Positions 30,001-42,000 of a stretch of DNA of 64,000 nt are shown here, piece after piece. The position numbers and the translations under genes were made by a program. Every line of letters starts with the position of its first letter. The stretch's first letter is position 1. This DNA is from Uloborus plumipes. Taxonomy: Eukaryota; Arthropoda; Arachnida; Araneae; Uloboridae. The notes under the pieces were generated by a model. The model was not told the origin of the DNA. It saw only the letters and a program-made list of their open reading frames with translations, and did not search any database. The DNA is taken from NCBI GenBank assembly GCA_038373865.1, contig JAXGGA010001030.1, forward strand, positions 109,010-173,009, written 5' to 3'.

Positions 30001-33000
30001 TTTTAATGTTAATTTAATGATAATAGTGAGCCTTTTTTTCGCTCCCCACTACCGAAAATAATTTTTAAAAAAAATTTCACAAATTTTGCTGTAATATCCA
30101 ATTTTAGCAATTTTTCTGAAACCCCCAAGCATTTATGGCTGATCAAGAAATGGAGCAAAATAATTCAAATTTTTTATGTGAACTGCCCCTAATAGTACCT
30201 TTTAAGTTACATCTATCACTGATAATATTTAAAAAAAAATTTTGACAAATTTTACGAAAAACATCAAAAATTAGCATTTTTCCGAAACTTCAAGGCGATT
30301 GCGGCAGATCAAGAAATTGTGCAAAAAATTTCAAATTTTTTGTGAGTGCTTTGTGCCCCCAATGGCACCTTTTCCGCATATCTCGTCATCGAAAAAAAAA
30401 TAAAAGTCATTTTCGGCCCACCCTAATGTACAGTGGTAATACCAATGTGCGTTCTATACCAATATACAATTGTATAGTGTACATCTACAAGAGATTGGCT
30501 TTTTAGCACAAGAACACGAAAAAACTATTGCACACTTGAAAGAAGCAACGTCAAAAAGTTTAGACTTCGCTTAATTAACAAAATGATTGAGTTTTGTCTT
30601 GAAGTTCAATTTATCTTCATCACGACTAAATGACTTTCTCAAAGTGTAGTATTATGGTAATCCTTTATCAATTTTATAATACGTACATGACTGACCGTTG
30701 GTATAGAAGCTTTGCAGTAAATTTCTTCTATGAGCTATGCAATCTGAAATCCTTGAAAAAGGTTCGCCTTTTGCAGATTGCGATTTTTCTTCAAAGTAAG
30801 CTAACAACACATCTGCACATGTGGTTAAAACACTTTGACTTAACCCTTTCGGTACACCAAAAAACGGACAAATAATTAAACGTTTAGAAATTTTCCGGAG
30901 TTTCATTATTTATTATTCGGAGAACGGAGAACACTATAACAAAAATTGAGCATAAAAATATGCTATAAAGTTACAAAAAAAAACTCACCCAAAGCTAAAC
31001 ACGCTGCACTTTTTGATTCACTTTCAGTTGCTAATTAAAGATGTTGTTTGTTTGGCGGGTCTAGCTGACTAAGTGACAACCAAAGGGAGTGCAGACTGCA
31101 GGGATTTTGAACTATCTCCTAGAATATGTGTAATGTCTAGAAAAGTCGGCTGTAGAACAAAAATATAATGGCACAGCGCCGACATAGTGCGTTCTGGTTC
31201 AGTTTTTGACATTTTTTTTTCATATCTTGAGCCTTATGCACAAACAGAATGTATCTTCTAAAAGTTATATATATTTTTTTGGGTTCAACTTATGTTATCT
31301 ACTAACAATTTAAAGCAGTTTCGATAGAAAAAAAAATACTTTTTTTTCAAATTATTTTCTGAAAATTTCCATTTTTAGCATATATTTTCCAACTTTGAGC
31401 CTCATGCATGAACCGAAGTAGTCAACTTAGATTTTTTATTTATTTTTCCCAAATTTTGGATACCTAACCACAACTTTTGAGAGGTAATGCGATTTCGAAA
31501 AAAAAACAATCGATATTTTCGAAATCTGACATTGTAGGCGATTTTAGCCCAATTTAAGGCTGATGTGCAAACTAATGATCGTATGTAAAAGCTATGAAAT
31601 ATTTTTTTAGATTAAAAATGAACAAAATATTTACAGCTTATGGTATTTGCATTATAAAAAGTTAGTTTTTTTTTTTTTTTTTTTCTTTTTGAAAATTTCC
31701 ATTTTTAACATATTTTTTCCATTTTTGAGCCTCATGCGCGAACCGAAGACGTCAACTTAGAATTTTTTCTTATTTTTCCCAAGTTGTGGATACTAAACCA
31801 CAACTTTTGAGAGGTAATGCGATTTCGAAATAAAAAAATCGATTTTTTCGACTCACCCTAGTATCCAGTTTACGGCTCCAACACACAAATATTCTACCTT
31901 ACTGTTGGTTTGTTATCATAATCTTCATTAAGTAATTATTAAATATTTTTTGTTTTTTACTTTATACAATACATTTTGAAGCCAAACTGCAACATAATAC
32001 TATATAATGATAAATCCTTTCACAATGATAACAGTTTGCCATGAATTTGCATGCAGAATAACGTAATGGCCCATCTCTTAAGCCAACGGTAGTTATCTTT
32101 TAATCTAATCTGTCAATTGCGATTGACCAGTCTATCCCTAGTCCATTTTGAGTCGATCGTGAGAGTATTTTGAACCTTGCTTTGTGTCTGAGTAGTATCG
32201 ATAAGCAATAACGGAACAAAAGTATTCTTAATATCTAAGAACTTCTTATAGTAACAATTTTATCAGATTTAAAATAAGCAAAATACTTGCGTCTAAAAGC
32301 ATTTGTATGTGGGTTTACATAACATTATTTAGCAATTTAAAGTAACTGCTTAATTAGTAACTCAGTAAAGCAGTAAGTAACCGTCCCTAAGCCAGGGCTA
32401 AAGCAGAAACATACAATACACAGCCAACTCGGTTATTCCATCCATGGACTGCAGTTTCGTGTTTTTTGGCACTCATTAGCATGGAATAGAAAAGTAACCG
32501 AGCTGGGGAAATTTCTGCCTCCAGCTCGGTTACTTTCCTATTCTATGCTGATGAGTGCTAAAAAGCACGAAACTGCAGTCTATGAATGCAATAACCGAGT
32601 TGGCGGTGTATTGCAAGTAACTCAGTCTGTTTTAACAAGAGTTAACTAACAGCCTGAAGTCTACATAATATTTATTAGCTTAACCGTGCATGCAATACCT
32701 CAGTTTAGATCTATAGTACCCCCGCCAAGTCGCTCTTGTGTTCTCATCAAACTTGAAAAGTAGATCCTCAGTCAATTTAGATTGCCGACCGCTGTGTTAA
32801 ACAGTATTGTTTTCAGGCTTTCATCTTCAAAAGCACTACTTTCAGGTCTTTGTTGTCTTCTATCAATAACGATACTTTGCCAGTTTTCAATTTTTAGAGG
32901 GGTTTTTTTTCGTCTCTTTTAATGACTAGAAATCTAAAGGCAAACAGATAACCATCTATAGTTGGTGATCTTCTTTATCTGGAGATCCCTCAGGTCTTTT

Positions 33001-36000
33001 GAGTGCCACCATTTTACTGGGGTTATTTTCTCAGCTCCTCCAAACACAGCCTAGCCATTTTTTTATCTCGTGATGCAGGTGACTTTTATTATTTGAGGTT
33101 CGAATAAAGCCTGTGTAGTTCATGGTCATGTCTTACTTTCCAGCATCCTCTTTTTGCATTTTTTGCACAGGTTCCAAGATTACTCTAAAGATTTGTTTCT
33201 CAAATCTATCATTAAATCATCTGTGGTTAAAAATTAGTCGTACTTTTCTCTTTTTTTTTTCTATCTTAATATCCAGTAAACTGAATCCGTTATCGATTCA
33301 TTATAACGTGTAGAGCTGGGTAACGATCGAACACATGCAAACATTTGTTATTTAAATGTGTTGTTTGAAGCAAATCTTACAACTTAAGTGCAGAAAAAGG
33401 TAAAGATTAAAGGTAAGATTACATATTTGACTACTCATGCTAATTACTATGTTTAATTATATCCTTAATTACAGGCTGGGCCAGGTGTCAGTGGACTACT
33501 GAGTCCGGCAGGGATATTGTCATTCGTTGCTACACGGAACTTGCATCTGAGGGAGATATTACGAGCTTGCTCATTGATGTTTCTACTCCTAAGCAGATCG
33601 CATCTTTCTGCTCGTACGTATAAAACAGCATTGTTTGAAATGTTATACATTCAGCAGGGTTGCCAGATTTTGAAACAGAAAAAATACTACCCCGTCTCTA
33701 AAAAAATACTACAAAATACTACTTTTGTATTTGTAATTGATACTGAGTGGCGATCTTTCATCTTGCGTGAAACTGCTACCAAGGTATACCATGAAGAAAA
33801 CCCTACAGTATCGGTTGAGCAATTTTGGCTAAGCTTGGAAGTATAAAGGAAGGGGGGAAGTTCAAATTTAAAAATTTGAATAAATATACATTTTTACTGT
33901 TATCACTGCCGATTTTAAATTCAGATTGTGAAACAATTTTTGGTAATGTGTCACTAATTAAGACAAAAATCGAAATAGGTTGAGCAAGCACTACAGCTGT
34001 TTCAAATATTATAATTGCAAAAAGTGGTTTGGAAGGAAACTGTAGAATTTCAACCAGTAGATAGCAAAATGCTAAAATCGTTTAATTCACATATTTTCAT
34101 TAGAAAACTAACTGTGGGGTCCGGCGTTGCACGGGCTTTAAGTAGTTAGGAAAGTTTCAACAAATTACTTGCCGCCAAGGTGACTCGCCTTTAAAGTAGT
34201 GAGGAAAGTTTCAACAAGTTACTCGCCTTTAAAGTAGGTAGGAAAGTTTTAGTGAGAATAGTTTCAACAAATTACTCCCCGCTGCAGCGACTCGCTAAAA
34301 AGCTTTCCTGCATCAAAAGGTCAATCGAATTATTTGCACATGCTTCCTCAGAAATAAAGACAATGTCAAGTAGCGCATACTTGATACTCTCCCTGAATGA
34401 CAAATAAAATTCCTTACCAAAAGCAATTACTTCCAAACCGCTTTCTTCCTGTAACATTAATTGCAAAATTCTAAATGAAAAAGTTGTTTTAATATTTGGA
34501 TCGCAGCCAAAAAAAGTCCCTGCTAAAAACATCAATTAGAATTTTATTTGAAACACATTTTCAAAATTGCAACAGAGAAAAGTCCTACTAAAAACAATTG
34601 TTAGAACTTTATTGTAACACGTATCCAAAATGGCAACGGTAAGAAATAAAAGTCTTGGAATTTTAAATAGTTCAGTAATTTAATTAACGTTTTAATTTAA
34701 AATGGCAACGGAAAGAAATAAATGTTTTGGAATTTTGAAAAGTGCAAGAAATTTAATTAAAGTTTTAATTCAAAATGGTAACGGAAAGAAATTAAAAGCT
34801 TGGAATTTTAAATAGTTCAAAAGTTTAATTTACGTTTTAATTAATATCTCAGCTAATTAACGTCGTACAAGTACACGGTTGATCTTATTGTCTTCTTTAG
34901 AAATTTTCAAATCGAATAGTACCTCGTTTGATTATCTAGTCTCAGCGGTTTTTGAGGAGTTCAAGCTTCAAACAGACAAACAGACAGACGCGAACAGATT
35001 TTAATAGTATTAATAATGATTTAAGCTCTGCAATTTCTGTTTTTTTTTTCCTTATTAAAGGAACTAAAAATACCATTTCTAAACTACTTTTCAACAGAAT
35101 ACTACAAAAAATACTACGCTCCTTATTTGGGATGAAAAAATACTACCATAGTATCAAAAATACTACATCTGGTAACCCTGGCACTCAGTCAGTTTGAAAT
35201 AATAGTTAATTCGTCAAAAATCAATTATATGTACCTTTAAAATACAAACTCGCCAAGGGAAAAGCATCTTATAATATTCACATTCAATTCAATTGAAACA
35301 ATGTTTAGAGCAGTGATTTCCAACCTGAGGAGGATCTCCCCCAAAGGGGAGATTTGACTCCTCAAAGGGGCGGTGAATCCTTAAGGGGCGATAGGGAGTG
35401 ATGGGTATTTTGAAGAGAAAACAGTAGTAATAAAATTGTAGCGAAAACCGAAATTATAAACCTGTACGAAACCGGTTGGTTCAGAGTTCAGACAATTACT
35501 CACAAGAAACAAATTAAAGTTTAAGAGCTTCCCCCTTGCAATTTGGATGAACCTTCGGAAGTATTTTGTCATTCATTGTCAATTTTTATGAATTTTCAGA
35601 TCGTCAATTAATTTTCATTTAATTTTCAAATTTTAGTTTCAATGATTTTAATTCTCCTAGATTCCAACGTAAAAAAGTAAATAATTTCTTGAAAATGTAC
35701 TTCTGTTTTTTGAAAAGTATGTCGATCTTAGTTAAATGTTACCCTTCAAATGTTTATATCAGTTCGCTTTGTGAAAGAGGGGCTTCAAGAGAGCATTGAG
35801 CTCAAAACGGTTTGGAAACACTAGTTTAGATGGTTAGTAATTCGAGATATTACAATATCCCATTATTAAATACAAGATCACTCAGTAGTGTAACTGCACA
35901 AGGATTTAGTCTATCTAATGTAACAATACCGGTACTTTACAGTTAATATTGTATGTTATTTTATTAACGGCATTGTAATAATAGCTGCTATGTTGTAGGT

Positions 36001-39000
36001 CATAACATTAGTATTAGTACTAATAGCGAGTTAGAGCCTTGTTTTCCAGGCTGTATTGGCTATTACACTATATCATTCTTCTTTTTACAGTGGCCCGCCA
36101 CTTATAAAATAACTGGATTATAAAATCAGCCGCTTTATAAAATAAAATCTGAAAGAAAAGAATCATATCTATGTCAAAACATGTTAAAACCATCCTTTAA
36201 TACAATCATTAGTACTGTTTTATAAAATCAAGCTTTCGGAGAGTATATCCAAAACAATTTTTTCAAAAAGTGAGGACTAAATATTGCTGACAAAAATAAT
36301 AGCGGAAATAGTAAACATAGCGGAACTAGTAAATGAAGAAGAAGAAATTGATGAACAATTTTCTCACTTTGTTTCAATAGATGATAATTTGCAACCATCA
36401 GCTTTATTTTGAACTATAATTTCCAGCTCTACATCAGTATTTAATATTTCTTCATGAAAATATTCGGGAATGTTTGATAGTTTTCGGAGGAAAATCTTAT
36501 ATTTCTATAAAATTGAAATATATTTTTTTTAATGTTGGAACTTCCGGAAAACTTTTCGTTTAGAACATCAGTAAGTAATGTAGTTACTTAAAATAAAAAG
36601 GATTTTTAAACACATTAAAGTAATTTTTTTTTATGTTTTGCTCAAGTTTTCCACCTTTTAAATTAATTATGAGAAAATAGCATTTTTAAAATTATTTTCC
36701 TACTTTTAATCACTCTTGGGTCATTCCATGTCAAGTGTCCCAAATTTCGAGAAAATCCCCACTCGATCCCCTCCGATTGGGATGAAAATTTTTTTGGATG
36801 TACATATAAGACTTGCATGAAACCATACCAAATTATAGCTCCATAATCCTAATAGTTCAGCCAGTAAAAATTACTTTATAAAGGCCTCTTTTTCGTGTCT
36901 TGAAAAAAATGACCAAATCGTCAAGTTTGTACTTTTATTGCTCGCGACCTAAGACGATTATCAGGCTCAAATTTGGTGATTCTGATCACTGTTTAGGATA
37001 GAATAGCCTATTTGTGTAACAAAAGCTCCATGCACTGTAAATTTTTTGCAATTTGCTGCCAAAGTTGGTAAAAAATCGTATTTTGGCAAATTTTGACCAT
37101 ACGTTATCAGCTTGTATCTGCTGAGAGAATGACTTTCTGAAGCAAATTCTTTCCAAGTTTGTAGCCTGATAGTTTGTCCGAAAGGTGTGCAAGTGGCATC
37201 TCGATAGCTCAAATAATTGCTGAATTATGCGAGTTGAAATTCCAGTCAAATTTCTTTTTTCTCAATTTTGTCTCAATTTCAAAGGGCAATATCTCAAAAG
37301 GGTCATCTTGGATTTCAATTTTCTTTACATCATTGGAAAGAATACACTTTTCTTAGCTAAAAAACGTTATTTTTATTTTTGAGACAAACCAGTTTCAAGG
37401 GGATATTGCAGATCAAAAATGTGTACATCATTCAACGTGAAATCAAAGAAAAAAAAGACGTAGACTTCAAAAGTTGATGTCAATTTATTCTATTAAAATT
37501 TACAGGAGCTATTGTACTTATGTTCTGATGAAAAAACCCTTTTTTTAGATATTTTTGAACTTTAGTTTTTGTGTGCGCATCCGTAAAAACTCAAGAAATG
37601 GCAAAAATAAGTTTTGTTTTTAATAAAAATAATTATCTTCTTATCGCTGCTACAAGAGCTTGAGTCTTTTCTTATGTGTTATTTTTAAGCTCTTGAAGGA
37701 ATTTCGGATGATATGTCACTTGGCAAGGTATCATTAATATTTTTAATTCATTTTTTAAAAAGCCTTTTTTCTTTTTTCAAAAAAAAAAATAAAAATAATT
37801 ATGAATTGAAACAAATAATAAATAAAACAGTTAATATGGTGTCTACGTGATAAAAAAGTATGTATAATGGGACTGCAAAGCCATTATTTTAAAAAGCGAT
37901 AATGAAAGTTTTCGATAGAGTTGAATATTGCAATTATTTCCGCCATGTAAATGATAACAATAGTAATTGGAAATATGATAAGTAGTAATAGAAAATCCAT
38001 TCTTTATACTGCCGAGAATGTGTCTAGATATTCAGCCTATGATTGCAATTTGCCCATAAACAAAAATGATGAAAAATGGGAAAATGCTTTTTATGACCTT
38101 GAAACATTAATGACCTACTACAACCTTACCAAGTGACATGTCATCCGAAATTTTGTTTCAAGAGCTAAAAATTACACATAGGAAAAAAACTCAAGCTCTT
38201 ATAGTAGCGATAATAAGATAATTATTTTTGTTAAAAACGAAACTTTATTTTTTGCCATTTCTTGCGTTTTTACGGATGCGCAAACAAAAACTAAAGTTCA
38301 AAAATATCTAAAAAAGGGTTTTTTTCATCAGAACATAAGTACAATAGCTCTTGTAAATTTTAATAGAACAAACTGACATCAACTTTTGATGTCTATGTAT
38401 TTTTTCTTTGATTTCACGTTTAATGCCATACACATTTTTGATCTGCAATATCCCCTTAAAACTGGTTTGTCTCAAAAATAAAAATAATGTATTTTAGTTA
38501 AGAAAAGTGTGTTCTTTCCAATGATGTAAAGAAAATTGAAATTCAAGATGACCCTTTTGAGATATTGCCCTTTGAAATTGAGCCAAAATTAAGAAAAGAG
38601 AAATTTGACTGGAATTTCAACTCGCATAACTCAGCAATTATTTGAGCTATCAAGATGCCACTTGCACACCTCTTGGATGAACTATCAGGCTACAAACGAG
38701 GAAAGAATTAGCTTCAGAAAGTCATTCTCTCAGCAGATACAAGCTGATAACGTATGGTCAAAATTTGCCAAAATACGATTTTTTACCAACTTTGGCTGCA
38801 AATTGCAAAAAATCTACAGTGCATGGAGCTTTTGTTACACATGTAGGCTCTTTTACCTTAAACAGTGATCAGAATCACCAAATTTGAGTCTGATAATCGT
38901 CTTAGGTCGCGAGCAATAAAAGCACAAACTTGACGATTTGGTCATTTTTTTCAAGATAAGAAAAAGAGGCCTTTATAAAATAATTTTTACTGGCTGAACC

Positions 39001-42000
39001 ATAAGGTTTATGGAGCTATAATTTGGTATGGTTTCATGCAAGTCTTATATGTACATCCAAAAATTTTTTCTTCAACCCTCTTTAGTTAAAACAAATATGC
39101 AGTTAGTCAATATTTTGAAAAAAAAACTCCGAAATTAGGCAAACCCTTTAAAAAAGTTTAATGCCTTTTAATTATTGATAAATTCTCACGATAGTGTAAT
39201 ACTACTTCTTACAGGGAAGTTTCAGCTCTGAAAAAATGCATCGCAGACAACGAGCATTATCTCTCACTAGAAGAAAATTCTGAATACCAACTAAAGACTG
39301 GCGGAGTAACAACATTTTACCTCAATGTCTGTGCACCAGGGACAAATTTAACTCCAAGTACGTTGCCATGTTTATAAATTCAATTTATTTCGATGAGCTG
39401 AAGTATGAGCTGCGTTTAATATATACTATACGTATATATTATACGCAGCGTATAATATATACGTATACATATATTATACGTTTAAGTATTATACAGTTAT
39501 ATATTTCGAACAGGTATAGTTTATACAGTATTATGATAAACTTTAGCCATTAATTTGCGTGATTGTTAATAAAAATACCTTAGTTCTTAAAACTTTTCAC
39601 TTAACACTGATGGGCTTAGGGAAAATTTTTGAGATTGTAATTTTGTGTGATTGTTAATAAAAATACATTAATTCTTTACCTAACTTTTCTCTACTAATAA
39701 TAAAGCTGAAGGTGGGTCTTTCTTTCTTTCTTTCTGTCTGTCTGTCTGTTACGCGCGTAGCGCCAAAACCGTTCGGTCGATTTTCATGCCACTTGGCACA
39801 AAATTAGTTTGTAGCATGTAGTTTTGCACCTCGAAGCGATTTTTCGAAAATTCCATTTCGTTCTTTTTCTATTCGAATTCTTAGCGGAAATTCGATAAAA
39901 TAGGGAAGAAATATTTCATACACATTTTCAAGTCTTATGTCATTCGAAAGCTTGAAATTTTCTGCACAAAATGACATTTTTTCGAAGTTTCTACGATCAT
40001 CAGGAGAGCTGTAACAATTGTTTTAAGAATCCCGGAATTCAAGGCTTACCTTCAGTAAAGCAAGCCAAACGATTCTAAATGTAATAGCTCGAGGATAAAA
40101 TTTGTTTGAAAAGAGAGATGAAATGAATTATTTTATCAACGGAAATCAACTTTTCATGTTGTTACCATGGTTACGTGTTCATACTTATTTTTGTTTCGTT
40201 CTTTTTCCAGCGTTGCCAGACGTAGTATTTTTGATACTACGGTTGTATTTTTTCGGCCCAAATAAGGAGCGTAGTATTTTTCTGGCAACCCTGTTTCCAA
40301 TATACTTTAATGACTTAATTAAAAGATTTGGCGGTTTTTTTTTTCATTTGCATAGATTTCGCATTTTAGCAATATTGATTTTGGCAACGTTTGGAAACGT
40401 AGTATAGTATTTTTTAGAGGAGGCGTAGTATTTTTCTGTTTCAATTCTCTGGCATCCCTGTCTTTTTCCCGGTGAAAATGTGCTTTGGGACCCTACTTGG
40501 CGCGTTTTCAAAAAGTCACCAAATGGCGCGTTTTTGCGTGTCTCGCGGAATTGAAAGCTCCGAGAGAAACTACGCAAAACAGTCAGGGTTACCACGCTTG
40601 GCACGCCTATCGCCCATTTAGCGAGAAAAGGGTACCTAAAGCACAGATTAACCAAATATCGTATCAATTGCGATATTGCATCGTTCTTTTTAAAGTGTTT
40701 CATTTCGGAAAATGTATTGTTTTGTTTTTTAAGCTAGGAAAGAAAACTTTCTTCTTCTTTTAAACTTTGGTAAGATTTCTGTTAGTTTCTGTGAGCAACA
40801 AAATTGTTCTTATTTTCTCTTTTGGCTTATTTTTGTGCATCTGCCCTTGGGGTTGCATTCGAATGTTCCAAGGGGGTGTTTTACCCCTTTTGTGGAGTAA
40901 ATCAGTGTTCATTTCAATGCAGACAAAAGTGATATGAATTGGCACGACCACTTGGCGTTATATCGCCAAGCTTTTGGTCGCCAAGTATTTGCCGCCATTT
41001 TGGCGACATATCACCAAGTTGGCGAAAAAAATTGTTTTCTTTTTTTTATTTGGACTCAATTTGGCGCTATTGGCGATATTTTGCGAAAAATCCACTGAAT
41101 GATGTTAAAATCGGCGATATTTAGGGGATTAATCATTGTAAAACATTTTTTTGCATTGTTTCGTGGCAAACTAGGGATATAAATGTTTGAACTGTTATCT
41201 TGCTCACTCCAAGCACTATTTTAGCACTTAAGGCAACTACTAAGAAATTTACACGTAAAAATAAGTAGCGTGGGGTCCATACCAGATTTTTATATCATAC
41301 TTTGAAGGAATTATAGTTGAATTACAACTAAAATAGAGCATTTTTTCTGCGATATCAATTATTTTACAAATGAACTTTTAATTTTATACCACGGGCAAAG
41401 CCGTGCGGGTACCGCTAGTACCTAATAAATGATGGAACTCTTTCTCTTGGTACTACAGAAATTCCTATTTTGCCATGACTTAGATGAGTGATGCCTAAGC
41501 TTTTTCTGTCCGCGTACCGTATCTCATATTAAAATCATTATCGCTGCTAGAACCCATGTAAAACTTCAAAATATTTTATTCTCTTCGAAATTTGAAAGTG
41601 ACAGAGTTGTGTAGTGGTTAAGATGTTGGCCTTTCACGCCCAAAGGTTCGGGATCAAACCCGATAAAAGTTGGTGGCTTTTCAAGATGCAGAAAATCGAC
41701 AGCGTCCATGTTGTATGATTATGCGGCATGTAAAAGATCCCTCGAGTACTCGTTTGGCATGGAGTATCTCTTGGGAAAATTAAATTCCTAGTGCAGTTTC
41801 ACATTAAAGAGAGCTCAAGTGTCTTCATCTAGTGGGGGAAACTGGGCGTCGAAATTCTCGTGGTAATGGCATCCCGTCGATAGTGGTGCCACATGAAAGA
41901 TTGGGTGCCTGTCTCGGAGAATACACTAGGTATGCAAATATTCAGTAGCCACCGCAGCCCCATGAAAAGAAAGAAAAGAAAATTGGAAAATATGGAACAG

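Larger units (their letters stand above)
27184..31860. mobile_element. Outer foldback DNA transposon, TAGGGTGAGTCG ends
   Basis: A perfect 8-bp duplication GTATCCAG (27176-27183 and 31861-31868) flanks ends TAGGGTGAGTCGAAAAAATC in inverted orientation. The arms run for about 1.17 kb (27184-28348 and about 30690-31860). Both arms carry the same short coding remnant with CPFFGVPKGLSQSVLTTCAD. A second element (28356-30425) is inserted inside. The superfamily was not assigned. The element lies in gene B intron 1. Confidence 0.85.

Noticed and set aside
36967..37249. Open frames of about 85 codons, repeated at 38605-38868, 58243-58527 and 59871-60134
   Set aside because: They are the same foldback-arm sequence read four times. 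Frames differ between copies and no domain is recognisable.
39410..39500. TA-rich palindromic run (TATACGTATA words) after gene B exon 3
   Set aside because: A simple alternating repeat. No bounded element or regulatory site can be claimed.
40102..40763. Open frames within the Helitron-like element
   Set aside because: They cross the boundaries of a nested hAT MITE, so they cannot be ancestral genes.
41600..41672. Possible functional tRNA gene (A and B boxes)
   Set aside because: No acceptor-stem pairing was seen, and the sequence continues into a SINE body with an A-rich tail.
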